Shown piece after piece: positions 1 to 8,201 of a stretch of 64,000 bases of DNA; the first letter of the stretch is position 1; each line of letters begins with the position of its first letter. A program made the position numbers and the translations under genes. A model generated the notes under the pieces. That model saw nothing but the letters and a program-made list of their open reading frames with translations. It did not search any database and was not told the origin of the DNA. The stretch is taken from positions 1 to 64,000 of the forward strand of contig JAHBVF010000006.1 of assembly GCA_019637685.1 (NCBI GenBank), read 5' to 3'. The DNA is from Caldilineaceae bacterium. GTDB taxonomy: Bacteria; Chloroflexota; Anaerolineae; Caldilineales; Caldilineaceae.

Positions 1-1014
1 ATTAAAAAGTTCTGCCCCTTTTAGGTTTGCTTCCACAAGTACCGCCCCTTCTAGGTTTGCATAAGAAAGGTTCGCCTCTTCGAGGTTTGCCTTAAAAAGA
101 TTCGCCCCTTTTAGGTTTGCATACCTGAGGTCCACCCCCTTCAGGATTGCACCCCAAAGTTTCGCCCCTTCGAGATTGGCTTCAAAATGGTCTATCCTTT
201 CGAGGTTACCATCGATATAGCCCACCCCTTCGAGGTTGGCTTCAGAAAAGGTTGTCCCTGTGAAGTTAGCTCCAGAAAGGTTCGCCTCTGCGAAATTAGC
301 TTTTCTAAAAGTGATCCCTGTGAGGTTGGCTCCCAAAAGGTTTGCCCCTTTCAAGTTTGCATAAGAAAGATTCGCCCCTTCGAGGTTTGCATTCCCAAAG
401 TCCACACCTCTGAGATTGGCTTCCATAAGGTTCGCCCCGTCGAGGCTGGCTTCCCGAAGGTCCGCCCCTTCGAGGTTAGCTTCCCGAAGGTCCGCACCCA
501 CGAGCTTGGCCTTCCGAAGGTTCGCATTTACGAGCTTGGCTCTCCAAAGGATGGCACCTGCGAGGTTGGCCCCCCGAAGATACGACCCTGCAAGATTGGC
601 TCTCCAAAGGTCTGCTCCCTCAAATGATCCATCCTCAAGCCATTTTTCATCCTTGGCAATTCTCGCTGCGTCAAGAGCAAAGTCATTACTCAGGCTTGCC
701 ATTTGTCGGATGATATCACGCTTATACCCTTGAGCACTTCGACGACGATTCAGTTCGTCGATACCCAAGACTGCCCCACCTGTGCTAATCATCTCCGGCC
801 ACAGGTCGTGCCAGAATGAACCGGGTTCAGTTACGAAAAAGACCGTCACACCGGCGACGATCAGCAACAGAGCAACGGCCTGGATGATGCGCAGTTCCTT
901 CTCGCCGGGGGCATCCCAATATTTACGGATGTGCCAGGGCAACGGATTGAGCGCAATCAGCCCACCCACAGCCCAAACGATTAAACCGGCTACGATTGCA
1001 ATGCCAAGCCACAT
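1..1014 (-). CDS. Pentapeptide-repeat membrane protein, 3' end cut by the window edge
   Basis: The frame is open from ATG at 1014 to base 1, giving 338 codons with no stop, so the gene continues beyond the window. The N-terminus has two likely membrane helices (about residues 2-22 and 42-62). A short helical region follows, and from about residue 130 onward there are tandem five-residue units of A(N/D)LxG type, for example ANLAGSYLRG and ANLEGAVLVEANLKG. The 15-bp DNA periodicity of the first 600 bases comes from these repeats. Pentapeptide repeats fold into a right-handed quadrilateral beta-helix; membrane-anchored versions are common and mostly of unknown function. An AGGA about 8 bases upstream supports the start. 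Family assignment is firm; the role is unknown. Confidence 0.85.
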   Translation of the reverse strand, partial: MWLGIAIVAGLIVWAVGGLIALNPLPWHIRKYWDAPGEKELRIIQAVALLLIVAGVTVFFVTEPGSFWHDLWPEMISTGGAVLGIDELNRRRSAQGYKRDIIRQMASLSNDFALDAARIAKDEKWLEDGSFEGADLWRANLAGSYLRGANLAGAILWRAKLVNANLRKAKLVGADLREANLEGADLREASLDGANLMEANLRGVDFGNANLEGANLSYANLKGANLLGANLTGITFRKANFAEANLSGANFTGTTFSEANLEGVGYIDGNLERIDHFEANLEGAKLWGAILKGVDLRYANLKGANLFKANLEEANLSYANLEGAVLVEANLKGAELFN

Positions 1015-1041
1015 AAGCTGATTCCTGTTTTGGTACGGTCG

Positions 1042-1100
1042 GTGCGGTTTTGAACCGCACATTTATGGATGTCCGCCGATCGTGCGGTTCAAAACCGCAC
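1042..1100. repeat. Pair of inverted REP-like hairpins
   Basis: Two 19-bp palindromes at 1042-1060 and 1082-1100 share the stem GTGCGGTT/AACCGCAC. The loop is TTG in the first and CAA in the second, so they are reverse complements of each other, 21 bp apart. A related palindrome lies at 38309-38327. The pair sits directly upstream of the pentapeptide gene start. The rest of 1101-1440 holds no gene I can support. Confidence 0.7.
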
Positions 1101-1223
1101 CTACGCCATCCCCGATTTCACGGCAGTAAGTATACCTTTCGGGAAGCAGCCAAATCAACTTCGCAATTTCCTCGCAGGAATGGCCGCTGCCCCGAAGGTT
1201 CGTTCGCCGACCCGCTCGCGGGT

Positions 1224-1299
1224 TTCGACAGGCTCAACCGGCGTCGCTAGTCCTCATTCCGCGTTCCCCACACTCAACCGGCGTCGCTGATCTTCATTC
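1224..1299. repeat. Intergenic direct repeat with TTCGACAGGCTCA core
   Basis: A direct repeat of about 27 bp beginning CTCAACCGGCGTCGCT occurs at 1233-1259 and 1273-1299. The first copy is preceded by TTCGACAGGCTCA, a core that recurs at 34349-34388 (inside a gene) and at 42262-42279. The following 1300-1440 is low-complexity CGTTCC/CGTCC-rich spacer with no supportable gene. Confidence 0.5.
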
Positions 1300-1442
1300 T
1301 CCATTCACCGACACTTCGTCGCCTTCGTTCGTCCGCCGTCTACGGTCCGCCGTCCCCGTTCCCCATCCCCACTTCCGCGCTCCGCGTTCAATACGCTCCC
1401 CCTCCGCAGCGGAACTTCATCCTCGGATAGAGCGTCCGAAAT

Positions 1443-1471
1443 TTGATTTGACGCGCCGTTCAGGATACAAT
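1443..1471 (+). promoter_or_regulatory. Sigma-70-type promoter of the SNF2 operon, probably leaderless
   Basis: TTGATT at 1443-1448, a 17-base spacer and TACAAT at 1466-1471. The expected transcription start falls at or next to the ATG at 1479, and no Shine-Dalgarno sequence precedes that ATG, so the mRNA is probably leaderless. Confidence 0.6.
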
Positions 1472-1478
1472 ATCCGTT

Positions 1479-4400
1479 ATGCCTTTTACGATTCATGCCG
1501 CCTGGCTTCCTTCCGAGTCCAAAGTTCCCTACGGCCAATTATTTTTATGGGCCGAGAACCACACCCCTGCCGCAGCCGACGACAACGGCTTTGACACAGC
1601 GGTGGGGAATAGCATCCCTACCCCCCCATCCCCATCCCCATCCAACGGGAACGGGAATGGCACTGGTCTGGGCAATGGCCACAGCAGAGAAAACGGGAAA
1701 GAGAGCAATGGCCGCAGCCGCGCGGCCAAAGTCCCCTCCCATCCGGGCCAACTGGCCGTGGGCGAGTTCCGCCAGATGGTACGCCAACTGGTCACCGCGG
1801 AAGAGACCGGCAGCACCCCCAGCAACGCGCTGGTCTGGCTGCCCACCCAAAATGGACACCCGCTGACCCGTCTCGGCTCCTTTCAAAAAGGTGTCTCCGC
1901 GCTGACGAGCAGCGAGGCAGGACCCACATTTCTGTCGCCCTGGCAGGTCACCGGGCTGACCCTGGAACCCTTTCACGCCCTCACCTTTCTCAGCCGCCTG
2001 AGCAGCCAGAGTTTGATCGAAGCGACGGAGCCGAGTTCGCCCCTGCGCCACGCCCGCCTGGGCAACGATCTGCGCTTCTGGAGCCACGCGGCCAAAACTG
2101 TGCTGGAGATTCTGGCCGGGCAACATTTGCTGGCCGGGCTGCTGGCAGACAACAACGCCCGCTTTCGGGCGGTCTGGCAGCCCCACCTGCTGGACGGAGA
2201 ACTGCGCCGCCGGGTGGAACAATTGGTGCAGGCCATGCCCCCCATCTGCCGGGCCTACAATCTGGAAAGTTTGGATCAGACCCAATCTCCCGGCCCCCTG
2301 ACCGAACACTTTCTCGCCGCGCTGGTGGATCAGGCCGTGCGCCATTGGGCCGCGCCTGAACAGAGCGCGGCCAGCGCCCAGCCGTCCGCTCCCCAGCAGT
2401 GGCTGGCCGCGCTCCTCTCCCCCCAGACCACAGTCAATCTGCCGCCCCAACCGGCCCACGCCCTCTATCAGGACTGGGTGGGCTGGATCGAGCAGCTACA
2501 CGAAACTGCCGCCGATGCCCAGTTCCGGGTGGCCTTTGCCCTGGACGTGCCCGAAGCCCAGGAGCAGTCCCGCTGGGTGCTGCGCTACTTCCTCCAGGCC
2601 CGCTCGGACCCGACCCTGACCGTCTCGGCCCAGCAGGTCTGGCAGGAAAAAAGCCACAGCCTGCGCCTGGGCGAAATGCGCTTTGACCAGCCCCAGGAGC
2701 GTCTGTTGGCCGGGCTGGGCATTGCCAGCCGCCTCTTCCCGCCCATCAAAGAGAGCCTGCGCACCTCCCGCCCAGAAATGGCCCTGCTGTCCACTGCCGA
2801 GGCCCACCAATTCCTGCGGGAGATCGGCCCGCTGTTGGAAAGCAGCGGCTTTGGCCTGATTTTGCCCGACTGGTGGCAGCGGCGGGGACGCTCCCGGCTG
2901 GGCCTGCGCCTGCGCCTGTACAGCGACCGTTCGGGGCAGGAGCGATCTCTGAACGGATCGATGACAGAGCGGGAGAACGGCCAGAAGGCCGCGCAAAAGA
3001 CCAGCACATTCAACCTGAACAGCCTCATCCGCTATCGCTGGGAGCTGGCTCTGGGCGACGAAACCCTGGACCAGCAGGAATTTGAAAAGCTGATCGCGAT
3101 GCAGTCGCCGCTGGTCAATATCCGGGGGCGCTGGCTGGAAATGGACCCGGCCCAGGTGGCCGCGGCCCGGTCCTTTTTGCAGAACAACCAGTCCGAAGGC
3201 CAGACCAATCTGCTCCAGGCCATGCGCCTGGCCCAGTCCTATTCCGACGTGGACCGAACATCGCCCCCCGCGCCCGAGGTGGGGGAAAGGCTGGGCGTGG
3301 GCGTGGATTTGCCCGACGACCTGCCCCTGGACACAGTGGAGATCGAAGGCTGGCTGGATGTGGTGTTGCAGCGGCTGCGCAGCGCGGATTCCATTGACGA
3401 GCTGGCCGAACCCAGCGGCTTTATCGGAACCCTGCGGCCCTACCAGCGCCGGGGCGCGGGCTGGCTCTGGTATCTGCGCCAGTTGGGGCTGGGCGCGTGT
3501 CTGGCCGACGATATGGGCCTGGGCAAAACCATCGAAGCCATTGGCCTGCTGCTCCACGCGCGGGAGGTGGCGGCCAGCCAGGGAGAAGTGCTGCCCCCCA
3601 CCCTTCTCATCTGCCCCACCAGCGTTGTCGCCAACTGGCGGCACGAGATCGAGCGCTTTGCCCCCACAATGCGGGCGCTGGTCCATCACGGCAGCGGGCG
3701 GCTGACCGGCGAGGAATTTGGCGAAGCCCTCACCCGGCACGAACTGGTCATCACCAGCTATGGCACAGCCCGCCGGGACATCGAACTGCTCTCCCAGACC
3801 GAATGGAGTACGCTGATTCTGGACGAAGCCCAGAACATCAAAAACCCCGCGGCCAAGCAGACCCAGGCCGTGCGTCGCATCCCCGCGGCCAGCCGCATCG
3901 CGCTCACGGGTACGCCCGTGGAGAACCGGCTGCTGGAACTGTGGAGTATTATGGAATTTCTCAATCCCGGCTATCTGGGCAGCCGGGAGAACTTCCGCCA
4001 GCAATTTGTCCTGCCCATCGAGCGCTATAACGACGAGACCGCGGCCGCGGAGCTGCGCCGTCTGGTCCAACCTTTTCTCCTGCGCCGCCTGAAGACCGAC
4101 CCGACGATCATCACCGATCTGCCGGAAAAGAACGAAATGATCGTCTATTGCCCCCTCTCCGAGGAGCAGGCCAAACTCTACAACGATGTGGTGGCGGAGA
4201 CGATGGCCCGGGTCGAGGCCAGCGAAGGCATCCAACGCCGGGGACTGGTGCTCAGTCTGCTGCTCAAACTCAAGCAGGTGTGCAACCACCCGGCCCACTA
4301 TCTGGGCCAACAGAAGCCTCTGGTCGGGCGCAGCGGCAAGCTCAGCCGTCTGACCGCGATGGTGGAGGAGGCCCTGAGCGTGGACGACCGCGCTCTCATT

Positions 4401-4886
4401 TTCACCCAATTTGTCGAGATGGGCCATCTGCTCAAAAGCCATCTGGAGGAAACCTTTGGCCGGGATGTGCTCTTTCTCCACGGCGGCACACCCGCGACCA
4501 AACGGGACCAGATGGTGCAGGCTTTTCAGGCGGAAAAGGGCGGGCCGTCGATTTTCATCCTCAGCCTGCGCGCGGGCGGTGTGGGGCTGAACTTGACCCG
4601 CGCCAATCACGTCTTCCACTTTGACCGCTGGTGGAACCCGGCGGTGGAAAATCAGGCCACCGACCGGGCCTTCCGCATCGGCCAGAAGCGCGCGGTGCAG
4701 GTCTATAAATTTGTGGTGGCGGGCACGCTGGAAGAACGGATCAACGAAATGATTGAGAGCAAACAGAGTCTGGCCGAGTCAATTGTGGGCAGCGGGGAAG
4801 ATTGGCTGTCCGAACTGGACACGGATCAGTTACGGGACCTGCTCAGCCTGCGCCGGGAAGAGATTGAGGACGAGGTGATCGGCTGA
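1479..4886 (+). CDS. SNF2-family DEAD/DEAH-box ATPase/helicase
   Basis: A 1135-residue protein. The N-terminal ~600 residues resemble the SNF2-associated region of bacterial Snf2 proteins, with a Gly/Asn-rich low-complexity stretch near residues 50-75. The C-terminal half carries the RecA-like helicase pair: Walker A DDMGLGKT near residue 678, Walker B DEAQ near 782, motif III LTGTPVENR, then a helicase-C domain with LFLHGGTP, RAGGVGLNLT and the DRWWNPAVENQATDRAFRIGQ signature. Such enzymes are ATP-driven DNA translocases. The stop codon overlaps the start of the next gene by one base (TGATG), so the two are translationally coupled. Family is certain; cellular role is not known. Confidence 0.95.
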   Translation: MPFTIHAAWLPSESKVPYGQLFLWAENHTPAAADDNGFDTAVGNSIPTPPSPSPSNGNGNGTGLGNGHSRENGKESNGRSRAAKVPSHPGQLAVGEFRQMVRQLVTAEETGSTPSNALVWLPTQNGHPLTRLGSFQKGVSALTSSEAGPTFLSPWQVTGLTLEPFHALTFLSRLSSQSLIEATEPSSPLRHARLGNDLRFWSHAAKTVLEILAGQHLLAGLLADNNARFRAVWQPHLLDGELRRRVEQLVQAMPPICRAYNLESLDQTQSPGPLTEHFLAALVDQAVRHWAAPEQSAASAQPSAPQQWLAALLSPQTTVNLPPQPAHALYQDWVGWIEQLHETAADAQFRVAFALDVPEAQEQSRWVLRYFLQARSDPTLTVSAQQVWQEKSHSLRLGEMRFDQPQERLLAGLGIASRLFPPIKESLRTSRPEMALLSTAEAHQFLREIGPLLESSGFGLILPDWWQRRGRSRLGLRLRLYSDRSGQERSLNGSMTERENGQKAAQKTSTFNLNSLIRYRWELALGDETLDQQEFEKLIAMQSPLVNIRGRWLEMDPAQVAAARSFLQNNQSEGQTNLLQAMRLAQSYSDVDRTSPPAPEVGERLGVGVDLPDDLPLDTVEIEGWLDVVLQRLRSADSIDELAEPSGFIGTLRPYQRRGAGWLWYLRQLGLGACLADDMGLGKTIEAIGLLLHAREVAASQGEVLPPTLLICPTSVVANWRHEIERFAPTMRALVHHGSGRLTGEEFGEALTRHELVITSYGTARRDIELLSQTEWSTLILDEAQNIKNPAAKQTQAVRRIPAASRIALTGTPVENRLLELWSIMEFLNPGYLGSRENFRQQFVLPIERYNDETAAAELRRLVQPFLLRRLKTDPTIITDLPEKNEMIVYCPLSEEQAKLYNDVVAETMARVEASEGIQRRGLVLSLLLKLKQVCNHPAHYLGQQKPLVGRSGKLSRLTAMVEEALSVDDRALIFTQFVEMGHLLKSHLEETFGRDVLFLHGGTPATKRDQMVQAFQAEKGGPSIFILSLRAGGVGLNLTRANHVFHFDRWWNPAVENQATDRAFRIGQKRAVQVYKFVVAGTLEERINEMIESKQSLAESIVGSGEDWLSELDTDQLRDLLSLRREEIEDEVIG

Positions 4887-5746
4887 TGACCAACGCACTT
4901 TTTGGGGCAGCCGGCGCGGTCTGGTCCGAGCGCTGGCACGGGCTGATGGACGAACTGGGCTATGACATGCGCCGGGGACGCTCCCACGCGCGGCGGGGAC
5001 GGGTGCAGTCGGTGGAGGTGCAGGTGGGCCGGGTGACGGCCCAGGTGCAGGATCGGGAGTCCGCGGTTCCCGACGGCCTGGCGGATGTGGAGGTGCTGTT
5101 GACTGTCCACGACGACGACGCCTGGAATCGGGTGCTGGATTCTCTGGGTGGCCAGGCCCTCTACGCGGCCCAACTCTTGGCCGGGGACCTGCCCCACTCC
5201 ATCGACGAGCGCTTTCAGGAGGAAGGGGTGCATCTGCTGCCCGCGGGCCGCTATGAATTGGAGGCCCACTGCTCGGTCTGTGCCCACTGGGAACAGCCCT
5301 GCAAGCACGTCTCCGCGGTGCTTTTTGTGATGGGCCAGATGCTGGACGAGGACCCCTGGCTGCTCTTTCGCCTGCGGGGGCGGGATCGCCAGCAGGTGTT
5401 GCAGGCCATGCGTCAGCGGCGCAGCGAGGACGACGACAGCGCCCCGCCCGCAACCGTGGAGCGGCAACAACTGAACGCGCCCAGCTTTGCCCCCCTGCAG
5501 GAGAACGGCGCCACATCCCTGCCCCTCTCCACGCAGATCGACAATTTTTGGGGGCAGGGCAAGCTGTTGTCCGGCCTGCACCACCACATCAGCCCGCCCA
5601 CCATCCGCCTGGCTCTCCTGCGCCGCCTGGGCCATCCCCCCTTCCGCACGGACAGCCTGGAAACCTACGACCAGCTCGTGGCGGTCTATGAGACGGTGAG
5701 CGCGGCCGCGCTGGCGTTGGCTTTCGCGCCGGAGGTGGAGGAGTGA
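4886..5746 (+). CDS. SWIM-type zinc-finger protein, partner of the SNF2 ATPase
   Basis: A 286-residue protein whose ATG overlaps the TGA of the SNF2 gene. It contains AHCSVCAHWEQPCKHVSAVLFV at about residues 128-149, which matches the SWIM zinc-binding signature. The first pair here is CxxC rather than the usual CxC. SWIM proteins are repeatedly found beside Snf2-type helicases and are thought to give them DNA or protein contacts. A low-complexity linker (residues ~175-215) precedes a small C-terminal helical region. Assignment rests on the motif plus context. Confidence 0.8.
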   Translation: MTNALFGAAGAVWSERWHGLMDELGYDMRRGRSHARRGRVQSVEVQVGRVTAQVQDRESAVPDGLADVEVLLTVHDDDAWNRVLDSLGGQALYAAQLLAGDLPHSIDERFQEEGVHLLPAGRYELEAHCSVCAHWEQPCKHVSAVLFVMGQMLDEDPWLLFRLRGRDRQQVLQAMRQRRSEDDDSAPPATVERQQLNAPSFAPLQENGATSLPLSTQIDNFWGQGKLLSGLHHHISPPTIRLALLRRLGHPPFRTDSLETYDQLVAVYETVSAAALALAFAPEVEE

Positions 5747-5872
5747 CCCCCTCCCAGCCTCCCCCATTCTGGGGGAGGAGTTGATTCTTCGTCGATTTTC
5801 TGGTTGTACAGCCCTCGCCATCCGTCCCACAAACAGTCCCTTCCCCGCAGCGGAGGAGGTTAGGTGGGGGTC
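5747..5872. repeat. Inverted pair of GC-rich palindromes
   Basis: The first unit, 5747-5780, pairs CCTCCCCC with GGGGGAGG directly after the SWIM gene stop. The second unit, 5838-5872, is the same type in reverse orientation (GGAGGAGGTTAGGTGGGGG). The same two-unit, inverted arrangement recurs at 42351-42420. The rest of 5781-6222 has only further palindromes. Confidence 0.6.
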
Positions 5873-5992
5873 TGGCGGCTGTGCCCTCACCGCCCCCTAC
5901 CTGTTGGCGGGAAGGTCGGTTGTTGGCGGGTCGCCCCCGCCTCTCCCAGCCCGACCAACAAACTGTCAATGATCCGGTTTGGTGGACACGCC

Positions 5993-6056
5993 CGATTCCG
6001 GGAATCGCCCACCTGATCTCCGGCCTGCCGACTGCTGCCGGGCGATTCCCGGAATC
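5993..6056. repeat. Inverted repeat with GATTCCGGGAATCGCCC arms
   Basis: Left arm 5993-6009 and right arm 6040-6056 are inverted copies of GATTCCGGGAATCGCCC. The core GCCGGGCGATTCC recurs at 11869-11881 and inside the EamA gene near 63602-63614, and a diverged pair lies at 50118-50135/50164-50179. Confidence 0.6.
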
Positions 6057-6222
6057 AGATCGAACGCTACTTCCCCGCTTGACAGAATCCCGCCTTCCAC
6101 GCACACTTTGGAAACTGACCGAAGACGACAGACCACAGACGGCCTGCTGGCGGTCCGCGGTCCGCTGTCTTCGGTCTGCAAGAAAACAATCCTTTCACCC
6201 AACACAAAAAACGAGGAAACCT

Positions 6223-7056
6223 ATGGGATCACTGGACAACCGGGTCGCTATTGTCACCGGCGGCGCGCAGGGAATCGGCGGGGCCAGCGCACGCAAATTG
6301 GCATCGGACGGGGCGCGGGTGCTGATTGCAGATGTGGATATGGACGCGGCCGCGCAGAATGTGCAGCGCATTCAGTCCGCGGGGGGCACAGCCGAAGTGA
6401 TGGAAGTGGACATCACCCAGCCGGAACAGATCAGCGGAATGATCGAACGGGCAGTGGAACTCTGGGGGCGGCTGGACATTCTGGTCAACAACGCCTGGAG
6501 CCGCAAGGAACCAGACGGCAGCGCACTGACCCTGACCGAAGCGGCCTGGGATCACGCGATGAGTCTCGTGCTGAAGTCGGTCTTTCTGGGCGCAAAGTAC
6601 GCCGCGCCGTATATGGAAAAACAGGGCGGCGGCGCGATTGTGAGCATCTCCTCGGCCCACGGGCTGATGGTGGCCCAAGGCAAAATGGCCTACGAAGTCA
6701 ACAAAGCCGGGGTCATCGCCCTCACCCGGCAGATGGCCACGGATTTGGGTCCCCTGGGAATTCGAGTTAACGCCATCTGCCCCGGCCATATCGTCACTGA
6801 GCACATGCAGGCCCGCTTCTGGGATCACAATCCGTCCATGCGCCCCTTCTTCGAGGCCCAATACCCCGTGCGCCGGGTGGGCAAACCGGAGGACATCGCG
6901 GCCGCGATCCACTTTCTGTGTACGGACGCGGCCTCCTTCATCACCGGCGTGGCCCTGCCTGTGGACGGCGGGCTGACGATTCAGTTGCAGGAGGATTTGG
7001 GGCTGAGTCTGGCCCGGCTGGTGCGGGCACACCCGGAGATTCAGTTGCCGGAATGA
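6223..7056 (+). CDS. Short-chain dehydrogenase/reductase (SDR)
   Basis: A 277-residue classical SDR. The start is the ATG at 6223, with GAGG six bases upstream; reading further upstream runs through repeat DNA. The Rossmann glycine motif TGGAQGIG is at residues 12-19, the NNA motif follows, and the catalytic Ser lies in SISSAHG. The catalytic pair is YEVNK (YxxxK), and PVDGG lies near the C-terminus as in most FabG-like enzymes. It should reduce or oxidise a carbonyl/alcohol with NAD(P)(H); the substrate cannot be read from sequence. The gene stands alone. Confidence 0.88.
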   Translation: MGSLDNRVAIVTGGAQGIGGASARKLASDGARVLIADVDMDAAAQNVQRIQSAGGTAEVMEVDITQPEQISGMIERAVELWGRLDILVNNAWSRKEPDGSALTLTEAAWDHAMSLVLKSVFLGAKYAAPYMEKQGGGAIVSISSAHGLMVAQGKMAYEVNKAGVIALTRQMATDLGPLGIRVNAICPGHIVTEHMQARFWDHNPSMRPFFEAQYPVRRVGKPEDIAAAIHFLCTDAASFITGVALPVDGGLTIQLQEDLGLSLARLVRAHPEIQLPE

Positions 7057-7060
7057 GGGT

Positions 7061-7122
7061 GACAAGATGGCAAGATGACCAAACGAAATGTATTTCTCAT
7101 CCGGTCATCTTGTCATCCTCCC
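7061..7122. repeat. Hairpin after the SDR gene
   Basis: Arms 7066-7080 and 7103-7117 match in 14 of 15 positions (GGTCATCTTG-type). The left side also contains the direct repeat CAAGATG. There is no strong T-run, so it may be a repeat or a weak terminator. Confidence 0.45.
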
Positions 7123-7208
7123 GCCCCTACTATTCGGTCTCCCTGCCGGGTAAATGGTATACTGATCGGATGTAACCGGCCCAATCCGATTCACACGACC
7201 GACTGCAA

Positions 7209-7982
7209 ATGGAACTCTACACCAATTCTCACGGCAAACCCACGCCCCCCGCGCCCCCGGCCCCGGCATACGACCTGACCGGGGATCCGCTCTTTTACGG
7301 CACGGTTGCCTTTTTTGTGCTGCTCACTACCGTCGTGCCCGGGGTGATGGGTCAACCCAATTTTATGCCCATTATCCAGGCCCTGGCCCTGACCGTCTTC
7401 ACAGCCATTGCCCTGCGCCGGGGCGGGGTTGGGACGGGCTTGCGCGTGGCCGCGGTCTGGTTGCTGGTGCAAGGCTTGCTCTTCTTTCTGCTCACGTGGC
7501 TGCTGCCTGTGCAGGTCGAAAAGGCCATCCACGACGGTTTTCTTGTGCGCACAGGCTTCGCCGAGTGGGTCTATACCGGCAGCCCGGCTCCCGGTTCCCT
7601 GCTGGCCGCGCCTGTGGCCCGGCTGGGCGAAATCGCCGGCATTGTGCTGGGCAGCCTGGCGACGGTCGGGCTGGTGGGCGGCTGGTTTTTGGTAAAAGGC
7701 GTGACGCTGCTGGCCTACGCAATGGCCACTCTGTGGCAGGCAACCGGCTCCCCGCTGGGCATCCTGCTGGGGCTGGCCCCCTGGCGACTGGCCCAACTGG
7801 CTGGCTACGCGGAGCTGTTCGTACTGTTGATGCAGCCGTTGCTGCTCAACAACTGGAACCCGGCCCACTACCTGTCCACCCAGCGGCGGCTGATCGTCGT
7901 CTCCCTGGCCCTCGTCATCGGGGGGCTGCTGGCCGAACTCTTCCTGCCCGGTCTGTGGCGGGCTGTCCTTGCGCCCGGGTAA
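7209..7982 (+). CDS. Multi-pass membrane protein of unknown function
   Basis: A 257-residue protein. The N-terminus is a Pro-rich cytoplasmic-looking segment (about residues 10-22). About six hydrophobic helices follow, near residues 31-50, 56-72, 80-103, 133-170 (probably two) and 220-240. I see no catalytic or transport motif. A possible TATACT -10 lies at 7158-7163. It is followed by a palindromic repeat and then smc, with no evidence of an operon. I do not recognise the family. Confidence 0.7.
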   Translation: MELYTNSHGKPTPPAPPAPAYDLTGDPLFYGTVAFFVLLTTVVPGVMGQPNFMPIIQALALTVFTAIALRRGGVGTGLRVAAVWLLVQGLLFFLLTWLLPVQVEKAIHDGFLVRTGFAEWVYTGSPAPGSLLAAPVARLGEIAGIVLGSLATVGLVGGWFLVKGVTLLAYAMATLWQATGSPLGILLGLAPWRLAQLAGYAELFVLLMQPLLLNNWNPAHYLSTQRRLIVVSLALVIGGLLAELFLPGLWRAVLAPG

Positions 7983-8040
7983 TGGATATTGGGTTATTGG
8001 GTAATTCGTATAGCATCTGATTCCTTTGACCATTTCGCTC

Positions 8041-8145
8041 TCCCACCCGGCAAAGCCAGAGCCGAAGAGGGTTGTATACACGGATGGGAAGAAACACGGA
8101 TTTTTCTGATCTGTGTTTCTTCCCATCCGTGTATACAAAAATTTC
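8041..8145. repeat. Palindromic repeat element, copy 1 (perfect 26-bp hairpin)
   Basis: A left flank (8047-8071, containing GCAAAGCCAGAGCC) is followed by a perfect 26-bp inverted repeat, 8072-8097 with 8113-8138, around a 15-base loop. A second full copy is at 13391-13495 and a hairpin-less relative at 22261-22310. It fills most of the gap before smc. Confidence 0.75.
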
Positions 8146-8201
8146 ACTGATAATCTACTGTTCATCACTCATTCCAGTCTCCAATCCCTGCGCCCTTCCC
8201 T

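Noticed and set aside
1..600. Regular ~15-bp and longer repeats suggested a CRISPR array or tandem satellite
   Set aside because: The period is read cleanly as A(N/D)LxG pentapeptide repeats on the minus strand with no spacers.
2496..4619. Long minus-strand open frame (707 codons) opposite the SNF2 gene
   Set aside because: High-GC shadow frame; the product is low-complexity and unlike any family, while the plus strand encodes clear helicase motifs.
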